From Macrosoma leucophasiata (taxonomy: Eukaryota > Arthropoda > Insecta > Lepidoptera > Hedylidae), in contig JAWQUS010000020.1 of assembly GCA_036365455.1 (NCBI GenBank), forward strand, positions 469,001 to 533,000: a stretch of 64,000 bases of DNA, read 5' to 3'. Each line of letters starts with the position of its first letter. Positions within the stretch are counted from its first letter, which is position 1. This document shows, one piece after another, positions 51,676 to 62,244 of this stretch. The translations under genes were made by a program, and so were the position numbers. A model generated the notes under the pieces. That model made no database searches. It was given only the letters and a program-made list of their open reading frames with translations, and was not told where the DNA came from.

Positions 51676-52425
51676 TTAGGTTGGGGAAAAAGTTTCTTCG
51701 CATTTTTTGAGATAATTCAAAACATTTTTAATATAGTTTATTTAAATTTAACTAAAGTATGTATGTACCATTTTGTTCGATAACCTTTTGCCATCGTGTA
51801 GGTAGGGACATGATCCCATTGCTATAAAAATTTTGGGACTTCTCATCAAAATACCGCGACAAGTGGATTTGGCAGTCCTCTCGTGATGTTAACCTAACAT
51901 TGCATAAAGAATTCTGAAGAGACCGAAACAGCTGGAAATCTGAAGGTGCAAGGTCAGGACTATACGGCGGATGCATTAACACCTCCCAGCCAAACTCTCT
52001 TAATTTTTGCTGAGTGGCTATAGATGTGTGAGGTCTAGCGTCTAGGGCGACCAGAGCGTGGTGCATCTTTGACATCAAAATTTCCGGATTGAAAACGCTT
52101 AAACCAAATTTGTGCTACTCTCACAGACACTGCACCAGTGGACCTAGGTCCATAAACATCGCAAATTTTTTTCGCGGCTTGCGTTGCATTTTTACCTTTT
52201 TTGTAGTAAAATTTTAAAATGTATCGAATTTCTTCATTAGATTCATTCATCTTGACAGTACGAAAAACAAATGAAAATCACACATTTGCCTAATTTGAAT
52301 TTGGAATTATGTTCTTTAAAATTTTAACTTTTAATGATACCAAAACCAGCCAGATACAGCCAAAGAGATTTTATTACAAGTTCATACATACTATAATGCG
52401 AAAAGGGTTTTTAATTTTAACACTA
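51676..52425 (-). mobile_element. mariner-type transposon, internally deleted
   Basis: The left end TTAGGTTGGGGAAAAAGTTT with TA before it is a mariner terminus. A worn counterpart (AATGCGAAAAGGGTTTTTAA) at about 52395-52425 lies at the usual distance from the transposase start. The length (about 750 bp) is some 550 bp short of a full mariner. Confidence 0.8.
51752..52250 (-). pseudogene. mariner transposase, middle missing
   Basis: The N-terminal part (52038-52250) has the helix-turn-helix region MNESNEEIRYILKFYYKKGK to FDVKDAPRSGRPR. It then runs into the C-terminal catalytic part in another frame: DARPHTSIATQQKLREFGW, HPPYSPDLAPSDFQLF with the second and third catalytic Asp, and the C-terminal domain to 51752. 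The region with the first catalytic Asp is deleted near 52045, so it cannot be active. Confidence 0.88.
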
Positions 52426-52628
52426 GATTATCGTTCAAAGAGTAGGTTTAAGTATTTTTTTAGCAAGTTTCACCAAGTGGGTGACCAATAAAATGTGTTT
52501 GAAACTAAAAGTTTTAAACATATAAATAAAATAGGTCTATGATGATACCTGTATTTACGTTCATGGCTACCTGGCAAGCAGGTGTAAACAGGTAAGCTTA
52601 TAAATTAGATGTAAACAGATAGGTGAAT

Positions 52629-52701
52629 AGGCAGATAGATTGGGTAATGTGGTGGTGCCTACGCCCTCGAACTCCTTCACGGGAACTCTACCACCAGTAA
52701 A
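52629..52701 (-). repeat. S1 5' end only
   Basis: GGCAGATAGATTGGGTAATG to CTCTACCACCAGTAAAA. Confidence 0.65.
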
Positions 52702-52825
52702 ATTATAGTAGATAGGTACCTACTATTATTATTATACCAGTAGAATAGAACTAATATACCTACATATATTTGATTATTATAAACGGATTGCAAAAAAATC
52801 ATTGTAATATTAGAAGGACTAATAA

Positions 52826-52963
52826 GGGCGAGATTTACAGACCACACTACGACTTTACTTTCGAGCAAAGTACGCTTCGAACTGTCAAAACCCATACATT
52901 TCTGACAGTTCTAAATAATACTTTGCTCAAAGTAAAGTCGTAGTGCGGTCTGTGAATCTCACC
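52826..52963. mobile_element. palindromic MITE, copy 1
   Basis: 138 bp with about 60-bp inverted arms (ends GGGCGAGATTTACAGACC and GGTCTGTGAATCTCACC) and a short loop around ACCCATACATTTC. Near-identical to 55009. Confidence 0.85.
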
Positions 52964-53462
52964 GAGTCTAAACTCTCGATTACTAAGTAGGTACCAGCTC
53001 ACTTTGGTTGTGTCTGAAACCCTAAGTTTTTTTTCCTGGGCTGGAGAACTGACATACAATTTCTCCAAAAGAGAAAACTCTGAGCAACATCCGCGGTGTT
53101 TACTTAACTCCGCATGATTGTCCACAGCCAGGACTCAAGACATTACAAGACATTCAAAAGCCATGTATTACAACGTAACCATTCACATTCTCATGTATCA
53201 CACATTGTCATGTTTACGTAAACCCACAAGTCCGCAAGTCCGTATTCAAAGCGCAATGCCGTGGGAACGTGATTACTGGCAGAGGTGATAATTGCTGAGC
53301 TGTTCTTTATCCGATAATCAAGTTGAAACCGAAAGTCAGCACCGAGAACCGTGCATGACTTGATTATCTAGGTTATTAAAGCACTTCATTGTTTATTATA
53401 CCAAATCGAACAATGGCGGTCAAACCATTCTAACAGGGCTGTAGTTAACACATTGACCTATA
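52964..53462. other. gene-free stretch
   Basis: A family G fragment at 53405-53445 (CAATGGCGGTCAAACCATTC) is the only recognised part. Confidence 0.45.
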
Positions 53463-53844
53463 CAAGGTGTAACCGCAAGGTCCAACAATATTTCAACAGT
53501 CCGTGCCTATACTGATGTTGGCTTCATCTCCCGAGGTCTTTTTTCCTGAGACTCATCAGTTATAACGGGGCAAACTTTGATTAAAATTTTATGCGTTTCA
53601 ACCCTGACAACAACAGCTGACAATATAATCAGTCGAAAGCGAACGCTACAGGTGTGTGCGTGTGAAATGCTGAGTTTTTTTATTGACGACTTGTTAGGGT
53701 TGTCAAAAAAAAACAAATAATTCATGTTTAAATTTTGTATCAAAAAAAAGTTGTGATTTCATTGCTATGGTTTATGTGAAATGATTTGAAACTTTTTGTA
53801 GATGAACACCTTTTAATATTGTTGAACCTTGCCGTTACACCTTG
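53463..53844. mobile_element. TA-flanked MITE with 30-bp terminal repeats
   Basis: Ends CAAGGTGTAACCGCAAGG and, inverted, CAAGGTGTAACGGCAAGG, continuing through TCCAACAATATT with few mismatches. TA lies on each side, as left by Tc1/mariner transposases. 382 bp, no transposase. Confidence 0.8.
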
Positions 53845-54034
53845 TATGTACCTACTAAAGTACTAGACAGGACATTCCCCTTGGCAGCATGGTTCAGTTT
53901 GTTGCATACAATATTCAATTAGCTAGGTACACTTTCCCATAGTAACATGACAGCTGACGTGAAACCGTCTTACTAAATATCCGTCAAATCAATTTAAAAA
54001 CGGAACCGGCTGTTTGTTGCTATTTAATGACCTC

Positions 54035-54180
54035 ATTGAATAAATACAAGATGGGCAGAAGCATCACGCGATTATGACATATTCTCCCCAAATGACACAC
54101 AACACTGTTGTGGGTTATCTTTAGGGAAGGCTTTTGTCCAGCTGGTTACGATTTTCGGATGAAATGATGATGATGATGAT
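54035..54180 (+). repeat. family G retroposon, 3' half with (GAT)n tail
   Basis: TGACATATTCTCCCC, AGGGAAGGCTTTTGTCCAGC and a GATGATGATGATGAT tail. Confidence 0.7.
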
Positions 54181-54181
54181 T

Positions 54182-54476
54182 CTTTTTTTTTCTTATGTAA
54201 GGAAGGCGCAAAGAAGCTTGCAGTTCACATTGATGTTAAGTGATGCCAGCAGCCTATACAAATCTACACAAAATCAAGAGTTCAAAATGCAGATGCCTTG
54301 CCACTCCTAAGACCTAAGTTGTTACGTTTCTGTGATAGTTATAGCGAGGCCATACATTAACCACCTAAAGGGAGCACGATAGTGCTGAATACTACTATTT
54401 GGTGGCAAATACATTAGGTAATGCGGTGGTGCCTACACCCTCGAGCTCCTGCACCGGAATCTACCACCAGTAAATT
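54182..54476 (-). repeat. S1 retroposon, full copy
   Basis: T run and TTATGTAAGGAAGGCGC to ATCTACCACCAGTAAA. It joins the (GAT)n tail of the preceding family G copy. Confidence 0.82.
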
Positions 54477-54815
54477 GTTTATTTGCAGATGCAGCATTTA
54501 TCTCTGCCTAACCCTTCGACGAGTTTATACCTCTAAACCGAGTGTCGATTAGCATTCGATCAAGACGAATACCAAAGTGACCTATAACCACAGCAACACT
54601 AACGAATGTGTGTACCTACTTGCTACTTCAAAAAAAAACACGGAGTAAATGAATGGAGTGAGACTGTTTGTCCGTGTGACTGACTCATCGAGGTTTCTAT
54701 TTACTGAACGAATCACCTGCTAAAACAATAGCTCACTATACCTAGTGGTGTGCGTGGTTCAACTACAGTTATTAGGTATTTAGATTGCAGAAGTCGAGCT
54801 CACTTGCATCATTAA
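54477..54815. other. gene-free stretch
   Basis: Nothing recognised. Confidence 0.4.
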
Positions 54816-54819
54816 GATA

Positions 54820-54882
54820 GCAGACCACTACGCTGGGGTCCTGGGTTCGATCCTCGGGTTGGGGAGTACTGTACGTGCAAAA
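54820..54882 (+). repeat. family T SINE head, plus strand
   Basis: AGCAGACCACTACGCTGGGG and the B box GGGTTCGATCCTCG. No body follows. Confidence 0.6.
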
Positions 54883-55008
54883 CTTAAATTGACCCGATGA
54901 AAGTTAACTACTGCCACATTTTTTTCCTCGCGGAGGTATCCCTTCTAAGCTGTAAAATTACCTTCGTCGCGACCAATGACACTTTTATGTAACTCCACCG
55001 TCGCAAAA

Positions 55009-55145
55009 GGGCAAGATTCACAGACCGCACTACGACTTCACTTTCGAGTAAAGTACGCTTCGAACTGTCAAAACCCATACATTTCTGACTGTTCTAAGCA
55101 TACTTTGCTCAAAGTAAAGTCGTAGTGCGGTCTCTGAATCTCACC
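55009..55145. mobile_element. palindromic MITE, copy 2
   Basis: 137 bp, same ends and loop as 52826 with about six differences. No clear target duplication. Confidence 0.85.
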
Positions 55146-55299
55146 ATAAGTCTTGCGGCAATTGTTGGTACTATTCGGCTTTTATCCATTTCGCCCTCGG
55201 TGTTTGTTGACCCGGTGATGTCAATAGGCTCGCTGCCTATTACATGGGACCAAGTAGAAATTGAAGGCATTGAGACGTGACGACCCCATCGTCCTCTAG

Positions 55300-55556
55300 T
55301 AAAGGGGAATTCTTCCCCTAGTGCTGTCAGATAACTGAACAATGTCGGTCAAACTATTCCAATGGGGTGGTAGTAAAAATTGTACAACGCGGGACAGCAG
55401 CGAAGCGATGAACCGCCACTGCGATCGCTAATCCACCAGCCAAGTGTGGTGATTATAGCATATTTTCCTCTAATGACGCATTACATTGTTAAGGTCGTCT
55501 TTGGGGAACTCTTTATCCAGCAGTGGACGTATCGGCTGACGTAATGATGATAATAT
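55300..55556 (+). repeat. family G retroposon, full copy
   Basis: Complete from the TTCTTCCCCTAGTGCTG region through GTCGGTCAAACTATTCC, ACCGCCACTGCGATCGC and GCATATTTTCC to the tail GCTGACGTAATGATGATAA. Confidence 0.75.
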
Positions 55557-55984
55557 CACCTTCTTCTGCAAAATTGGCATCTTAGCCACAGCAGAAGACG
55601 TAGTATTATTACATATTCTCTGGCAGAAGTGGTCAACCACCGCGGCGTATTTTTGCAGAGACTGAGACCATGGCTTCTCCGAAAGGTGTGTGTCAGTGTC
55701 AACACAACACTATAAAGTTCACAAGGCTGTCGAAATGAAATCGCTCGCTGAATCATGCACCATCAAACAAAATTCGTTCTGGCGAGCGCCAGACGGCTTG
55801 TTCAACGTTTATTGATATTTTTAATTGGTTTCCATCGAATCATCGCTGTTATGATTTTCATTTCATGGGAACCTGATTTGTTTGGTATAATAAAACAATG
55901 TTATGATGCAATAAAAACTAAACTTAAATTTTTAACCAAGTTCAAGGATCTTAGAGAGCTACGGCGAACTACTGCATTCTCTAA

Positions 55985-56243
55985 CAAAAAAGCATGCAGT
56001 TCACATGAATGTTGGTGATAACTGCAGCCTATAGACATTTAAACAAAAACCAGGGGGCAAAATGCAGATCCGTTGCGACCCTTGAGACCTTAGTTGGTGT
56101 CTCTGTGATACTTATTACGGGGCCATACATTATCATCTTACCGGAAACGATAGTGCTACCTACTACTACCATTTGGCGGCAGATAGATTAGGTAATGCAG
56201 TGGTGCTTACGCCCTCGAGATCCTACACTTGGAACTCTGCCAC
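55985..56243 (-). repeat. S1 copy
   Basis: AAAAAAGCATGCAGTTCAC to CTTGGAACTCTGCCACG. The A-tail and first 20 bases are lost. Confidence 0.75.
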
Positions 56244-57182
56244 GAAAATGTAACGGAAAACACCAAATACCACGTAGCGCAGCGCTTTCTCGCGACCTCG
56301 AGGCAAATTTAATGAATCGATTCGCAGCATCCGACGCCGTATCGATATCTCCCGTAAACTGTAATCACCATGAATGTTGTTATGCACTGCGTCCGACCCT
56401 TCAAATAGATTGGTGCTCTTTGGTTCAACAAGTCCATTAACAGCTCATCTTTAAAATATTTCAATTAAGTGTGACGGCAACATTAGTGAATTAGTTAATC
56501 AACTAATTAGAAGATTAACTCTGAGCTTTTATTATGAAGGAAAGTTGGGGATAGCTACCATAATTATGTTCCATTTTAGACGGCCCTGTCCCGTTTTTCG
56601 TCTCTCTATCCGTGTGTCTCCGAGGTAGGCCTGCAGACGCAGAATTATCTTGTTTTCAGTTAAAATCTGCAATTCGATACCTAAAGGGACAAATAAATTG
56701 GACGAAAACGCACTGATTATTTGGTTTCTCATGCCTAAAAGAAGTTTTGGTGAAAATATTGTTGATGAAAATAATTTTTGAGCAATGTTTCAATGAAAGC
56801 GACTAACAATCATTAACAATCATACTCGTACAGTTCAAATAAATGTTAAGTGCGTAGGTAGGAGGTAGGTATTGTAACCTATTATCATCTACAACAAAAT
56901 CAAAAAGCCCATTAGTGCTCAAATCAACATCTGTTGACAGTCCTGTCCTGGGCATCACAGTGCTGCTAGATTTTTAATTTTGACAGCTCACGGACGAAAG
57001 GTTAAACAAGATTTTTTACAATTTGGCTGTGTGAACTTGAGACCAATTCTTTTATACAAATAGATACCTACCTACATTGTTTTTTTTGTTGAAACGTAAT
57101 TATACTGAAAGATACAGACAGTAGGTCCTGTATATTTTTATCTAGGTACATATAACTTTTTATATCATTTTCTATATCTTTT
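56244..57182. other. gene-free stretch
   Basis: A 66-codon minus frame at 56532-56732 follows a possible acceptor (TTTGTCCCTTTAG) but has no recognised domain. It could hold a downstream exon of the candidate gene at 62673. Evidence is too thin to call. Confidence 0.35.
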
Positions 57183-57444
57183 TACTGGTGGTAGAGTGCC
57201 AAGTGTAGGAGCTCGAAAAAGTAGACACCACCGCATTATCGCCTATCTGCCGCTAGTGCTCGGAACTATCGTGTTCCGGTAAGATGGTTATGTATGGCCC
57301 CGTTATAACTATCAGAGTCATGATACCTTAGGTCTCTGGGATGGCAACACATCTGCATTTTGATCACTGATTTTTATGTAATTGGCTGCAGTCATCACTT
57401 AACATCAATGTGAGCTGCATGCTTGTTTGACATATTAAAAGAAA
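57183..57444 (+). repeat. S1 retroposon, plus strand
   Basis: TTTTTACTGGTGGTAGAGTG to CATGCTTGTTTGACATATTAAAAG, just left of the gypsy element. Confidence 0.8.
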
Positions 57445-57496
57445 AAAGTTGCATTCATTCCATTTAGCATAAAATATTTAGATACTCTATTATGTA

Positions 57497-57857
57497 TATA
57501 AGTCTGTTTTACTACATGAAAGAAATAAACCTTGTGTTGCTGTAAAGAAGATTTATTGTTAGTTTTTTTTATACAGAGACTATTTTATTTAGGTAATATA
57601 AAACAATATGAACTCAAACCTGTAAAGAAGAAACGACAATGAAAGTTTATTCTTTCACTTTTAAAACATAAAATAATATAATATTAAAATTTTCATTGAT
57701 TATCCAATTGTCAATCAACTCGTATTTAAATCTGTCATCTGACATTCTGAATTCGTTCCTTCTTTAAAATCAGACAATTAAAAAGTTAAAAACTATAACC
57801 AAACTTCATGGTAAGTAAACACACAGAGTGCGAAGAAAGAAATAGTATTTCTTTACA
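57497..57857 (-). repeat. 3' LTR of the gypsy element
   Basis: 361 bp. On the minus strand it starts TGTAAAGAAATAC and ends GACTTATA, so it has TG at the 5' end but TA, not CA, at the 3' end. No difference from 62245-62605 was seen. Confidence 0.93.
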
Positions 57858-57894
57858 TCTCCCCCCATGGGGAAGAAAATTCACCCGTGAATTT

Positions 57895-60800
57895 TCACTC
57901 CAGTTCTCCATTTGATACTAGCACATTCTCATCCTCTGTTATCTGTACTGGAATTAGTTTTGTGATATGAAAAAGATTTGACTCTGTTTTTCTATGTCCT
58001 GTATCTATCTCGTAAATTGTATTAGATTTCTTTTTAATTATTTTATATGGTCCAATTCTCAATTCATCTAGCTTTTTCCTATTTAGTTTATTCCCATTTT
58101 CTATATATACTAGATCTCCCACACTGAATTCTCTTTGTTTTCTATTCCTATCATACCTCATTTTGTTATAGTAATGTGATTTCAAGGTATTATTAAGCGC
58201 TGTTTTCTTATCTCCGATCCAGTCACTATTTATACCTCCTTGTTGTAGTTCTTTTGGTAAAACCTTAACATCTGTTCCGTATAGCAAATAACATGGTGCA
58301 TAGCCAGTTACTGAGTGGTTAGTCTGATTGTATTTTTCTACACATTCATGTGCTATTGTAGTCCACGCTCTGTTTTCTCCATCTTCATTGATTTTGCATC
58401 TAATTTTGTTAACTATCGTTTGATTCAACCTTTCATTTAGGCCATTAGAAAACGGTGCATTCACTGCTGTAAAAATTATTGTTATTTGTTTGTCAGTAAG
58501 GAATTTCTTGAATTCTTTAGAGTTTATTCCAGGATACTGGTCGGTAAGGAGCATCCCAATCTCTTCGGTTTCAGCGACCTTATTTATTAGCTTTATAAAG
58601 TCATGTGCACCCTGGGTTTTTGATGTTATAATAAATGCATATCTAGTGAAGTGGTCCACTAAAAGATGTATGTATTTTTTGGTTGATCTAGAACCACCAA
58701 AACCTCCAATTGTGTCTATTGATACTATTTCAAAGGGTCTTGTCGCTGGGCCTAAATATGACATTAATCCGTATTTGTGTTGTCCTCTTGTTTTGTTTTT
58801 TATGCAAATTTCACAATTCCTACAAACATTTTTAATATTTTTCGTTAAATTTTTTGTTGCGTACAGTGAACTAATAGTCGTTAGCATTTGTCCCACTCCA
58901 ATGTGACATAGATCTTCATGTATTCGCTTTATAAATTTAATACTGAATTCTTCTGTTATTATTATTTTCTCTTTGTTCCTAATTCTTTTGAAGTATAAAT
59001 TGTGTTTTTTGATTATTTTATTATTGTTTCTCTGTATTTCTTTATTTTGATTCTGATCTATTACAATATCTTCTAATGTAATTAAGTTCACAACTTTCAG
59101 TTGTTCTTCTAGATTATCCTCTGGTTCTAATACAGGATTCCGACTTAAACAGTCCGCTTCTAAATTATCTTTTCCAGGGGAATATTTGATTTTAAAATCA
59201 TATTGTGAAAGGTAATAAGTCAAATCACCTAGTTCTTCGTCTGTTCTAGCTTTTAAGTTCATGTTTTCTAATGGTTTATGGTCTGTGTAGACTGTAAACG
59301 ATTTACCTATCAGCCAGTACTGCCAATATCTTAGTGCTTCTTTAATAGCTAAGCATTCTAAATATATTGCCTTTTTCTTCTTTTGCGCTCCATTCAGTTT
59401 TTTTGAAAAATAGGCTACTGGTTTTTCTTTACCATCTAGTTGTACTTGTTTTAAAATTGCTCCAACACCCAGCAGAGAACCATCAGTATAAATATTTATT
59501 GGTAGATTTTGATCATAAATTTCTAGTATTGGCTGTGAACACAAGAGACTCTTTATTTTTTCAAACGCATTTTGACATTCTTCAGACCAAACAAACTTTT
59601 GATTTTTTCTTAGCAAATTATGTAATGGGTCAAGAATTATTGCGCTCCTTGGTATATATTTATGGTAAAAGTTTACTTTTCCCAAAAATTGTCGAATATT
59701 CTTCTGGGTTTTTGGTACTGGAAATTCTTTTATCGAAATGAGATTGTCCTTCAGTGGTTGGATAGAATTATATTGAATGATATGTCCCAGGTATTTTACC
59801 GAATCTGATGCAAATGTACATTTTATAAATTTTAGTCGAAATCCTTCCGTTTGAATTGCTTCTAGTAACTGTTTCAAGTGACTTATGTGTTCATCAAATG
59901 AGTTTGAAAATATCAGGATGTCATCTATATAATTGACAGCAAAATCGGTTAGTTTATGTTTTCTAAGTATGTTACACAATATTCTTTGAAATATTGCTGG
60001 AGCAGTCTTCAAACCAAATGGTAGGCAAGTCCATTGAAAGTGTCCCTCTTGAGTTACAAACCCTGTCTTCTTCCTGTCCTCTACTCGTAGAGGTATAGAC
60101 CAAAAAGCTGAATTAACGTCTAAGCTTGTAAAAAATTTGCAATTTCTTGTTTTTGTCATTAAATCGTCAATTAATGGGAAGGGTTGAGCCTGAGGAACTA
60201 CAATTTTATTTAAATCCCTGAAGTCTATACAGAGCCTTGATTTTTTATTTTCTTCCTTTTTAAATGTCAAAGTTACTGGTGCTGCGAATGGACTATAAGA
60301 TTCTTCTATAAGCGCATTATCCAATAATTCGGCTATTTGTTCTGCTATCTCTTTTTTGTCTTCTATAGTGCATCTGTATGGCCTCTTGCTGCAGTATTTA
60401 TCCATTAATAAATCTATTCTTGCTTCATATCCTTTAACCATTCCCACGTCATACTTGTTTTTGGCAAAAACTGATTGATATTGTTGTATTAGCTTATTTA
60501 TTTCTTCCCTTTTATCATCATCTAAATGACCAACCTTTATTTCAAATTCCTCTTCTTTGATATGTTCATTAAAATTAATTTTGTTTTCGTTTTCATATTT
60601 ATTACCTTCATTTTCACCTTCGTCTATCTTTTTCTCCATTTTTTTACTATTCTTTTCATGTAAGTATTGTTTCTGAGTTATTTTTAACTCCTCATTTTGT
60701 ACTAGCTTGTATTTCTTTATCATATCTAATCCTATTAAGAAATCATATCTGAATTTGTGTTCGTCAATGATGTACACATCCACATTTTCTTCTATTTCAA

Positions 60801-61005
60801 AAATTTTTATTTTTAAATTTGTCAAACCACTTGTTTTTTGGACACCATTAATTGTTACTATATTTTCTTCATTCGAGTTATGTCCTTTTGTATTTAGTTT
60901 TAGTAATTTGGAATTAATTAGAGATACATTTGAACCTGAATCGTATACTCCATAAATTTCTAATTTATTATTTAACAGTAGTTTGATCTTAATTAATGGT
61001 GTCAC
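57895..61005 (-). CDS. pol: gypsy pol polyprotein
   Basis: 1,036 codons without a stop. Domains in order: retroviral-type protease with DSG at 22-24; reverse transcriptase with the LDVNSAFW region near 295 and the YIDD box near 358; RNase H with YTDGS near 506 and TDHKPL near 575; integrase with an HHCC-like zinc region (HEDLCH ... CRNCEIC, about 697-736) and a DD35E triad (D about 764, D about 822, E about 858, 35 residues between the last two); then a GPY/F-type module (RIGPYKI). All catalytic motifs are present, so it looks functional. It has no ATG at its start; it is in the -1 frame to gag and is probably made as a gag-pol fusion by frameshifting at 61011-61017. Confidence 0.95.
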   Translation of the reverse strand: MTPLIKIKLLLNNKLEIYGVYDSGSNVSLINSKLLKLNTKGHNSNEENIVTINGVQKTSGLTNLKIKIFEIEENVDVYIIDEHKFRYDFLIGLDMIKKYKLVQNEELKITQKQYLHEKNSKKMEKKIDEGENEGNKYENENKINFNEHIKEEEFEIKVGHLDDDKREEINKLIQQYQSVFAKNKYDVGMVKGYEARIDLLMDKYCSKRPYRCTIEDKKEIAEQIAELLDNALIEESYSPFAAPVTLTFKKEENKKSRLCIDFRDLNKIVVPQAQPFPLIDDLMTKTRNCKFFTSLDVNSAFWSIPLRVEDRKKTGFVTQEGHFQWTCLPFGLKTAPAIFQRILCNILRKHKLTDFAVNYIDDILIFSNSFDEHISHLKQLLEAIQTEGFRLKFIKCTFASDSVKYLGHIIQYNSIQPLKDNLISIKEFPVPKTQKNIRQFLGKVNFYHKYIPRSAIILDPLHNLLRKNQKFVWSEECQNAFEKIKSLLCSQPILEIYDQNLPINIYTDGSLLGVGAILKQVQLDGKEKPVAYFSKKLNGAQKKKKAIYLECLAIKEALRYWQYWLIGKSFTVYTDHKPLENMNLKARTDEELGDLTYYLSQYDFKIKYSPGKDNLEADCLSRNPVLEPEDNLEEQLKVVNLITLEDIVIDQNQNKEIQRNNNKIIKKHNLYFKRIRNKEKIIITEEFSIKFIKRIHEDLCHIGVGQMLTTISSLYATKNLTKNIKNVCRNCEICIKNKTRGQHKYGLMSYLGPATRPFEIVSIDTIGGFGGSRSTKKYIHLLVDHFTRYAFIITSKTQGAHDFIKLINKVAETEEIGMLLTDQYPGINSKEFKKFLTDKQITIIFTAVNAPFSNGLNERLNQTIVNKIRCKINEDGENRAWTTIAHECVEKYNQTNHSVTGYAPCYLLYGTDVKVLPKELQQGGINSDWIGDKKTALNNTLKSHYYNKMRYDRNRKQREFSVGDLVYIENGNKLNRKKLDELRIGPYKIIKKKSNTIYEIDTGHRKTESNLFHITKLIPVQITEDENVLVSNGELE

Positions 61006-61007
61006 TA

Positions 61008-61765
61008 CTAGTTTTTTTGTTCTGTTTCATTTAACTCTGCTTCAATCACTGAATTATTTACATGTTTAATATATCTTTTATTTAATTTATCATCTTCTCT
61101 AACTCTAAACCAGCATGCAGCTTCGGAATGATAGCGAACCCCTTTATTTAATTTTACGCATATTTTGCATGGATAACGTCCTTCATTTGTAATATTTATC
61201 CTTTGATTTTCATACTTTCTGTACGTTCCACTTCTATTTTTATTTACCAAATGTTCATACTTTCTCACCTCATTGAATAAACATACTATATCGTTCATTG
61301 CTTCTCTATTTATCTTCTCTAATACAAAACCTGGCAAACCTACCGCTATCAGATCCACCAGTGTACCTGTATCAATTGAATTTCTCATGTCCAATAAAAG
61401 TTTTTCCTTTTTAATGGCATAGTCCACTAATGAACCATCCTTATATTTAAATAACAATGCATAGGTCACTTGGTTCCAGTTTTGGTTTGCAAATGACTCG
61501 CACAACTTTTCTTTCCAAACTATCCACTCTGAGTTGAGTGTTAATTTTATAATCATTGAGCTGTACCAATCAACACAACTTTTATCCATAAATAGTCGGA
61601 GAATCTCAATTTTTTGTTCATCTTTCATAATACCGAAGCGAGAACATTCTCTCTCAAAAATGTCAATCCATTGCCTTGCATTCGAGTTTTTGCTCGTAAA
61701 TTTCTCAATCACAAACTTCTCTGCGACATATTTCAGATTCTGTTTTTTTAAATCATGTGTATTTT
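61008..61765 (-). pseudogene. gag: gypsy gag, C-terminal part (downstream of the insertion)
   Basis: The frame is open from the insertion at 61766 down to TAG 61008-61010. It has a helical capsid-like region (ARQWIDIFERECSRFG; CVDWYSSMI; LRLF) and a zinc-knuckle-like CKIC ... YHSEAACWF with C-x2-C-x9-H-x4-C spacing near its end. It is the continuation of the N-terminal frame at 61848-62219, since removing 86 bases restores one frame. On its own it lacks an ATG near the junction. Confidence 0.8.
61011..61017 (-). promoter_or_regulatory. -1 ribosomal frameshift heptamer
   Basis: The minus strand reads A AAA AAC aligned to the gag frame, immediately before the gag TAG. It matches the X XXY YYZ rule, and a slip of one base back enters the pol frame exactly. 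It is the expected site for gag-pol fusion. Confidence 0.8.
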
Positions 61766-61851
61766 ATTTATTTATTTATTTATTTATTCTTTCTTGCACA
61801 ATTACGTACATGCGGCGGACTTAATGCTAAAAAGCATTCTCTCCCAGTCAA
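61766..61851 (+). mobile_element. 86-bp retroposon fragment inserted in gag
   Basis: GTATTTT is duplicated at 61759-61765 and 61852-61858. The insert has (TTTA)n at its left end and then GGCGGACTTAATGC and GCATTCTCTCCCAGTCAA, like a LINE 3' end in reverse. It brings a stop codon (61848-61850) into gag. Confidence 0.85.
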
Positions 61852-62219
61852 GTATTTTCTATTAACTTTGTAAACATTTCTCTAATTTGTTCTTCAGATG
61901 CTCGGTTATGTTCAATTTCCTCCAGATATTGTTCTCCAAATTGTAAGTTACCATCAGCATCTATGTAAATTTCTCGTAATTTATCTGTCATAGTTATCCA
62001 AACTCTTCGTGTCTGATGTCTTTTCTTTAAACTATTTTTTACTTTGTTGTACACGGCTGTCTCAATTAATTCTTCGTGAAATCCAACAGACTGTAATTCC
62101 TCTGGTATAGCAAATTTTTTTTCATCTTTAGTTGTGATTGAGGTTACACAACAAATATTAGATTTTCCATCATTCGCCGGTAAAATCGTGAATTCAAAAC
62201 GTAACTGCTCCATTTGCAT
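61848..62219 (-). pseudogene. gag: gypsy gag, N-terminal part
   Basis: 123 codons from ATG 62217-62219, only 26 bases inside the 5' LTR, to a stop supplied by the insertion. The sequence is acidic and helical towards its end (EEIEHNRASEEQIREMF). No named domain was recognised. Its frame equals that of 61008-61765 after removal of the insert. Confidence 0.8.
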
Positions 62220-62244
62220 CTTTTTATAAACAAAATTGTCGTTT

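Noticed and set aside
51752..52078. A separate 108-codon gene
   Set aside because: It is the C-terminal half of the mariner transposase; its apparent start is created by the deletion junction.
58490..58906. Plus-strand frames across the gypsy pol, also at 59367 and 60707
   Set aside because: Antisense shadows of an AT-rich gene; no domain.
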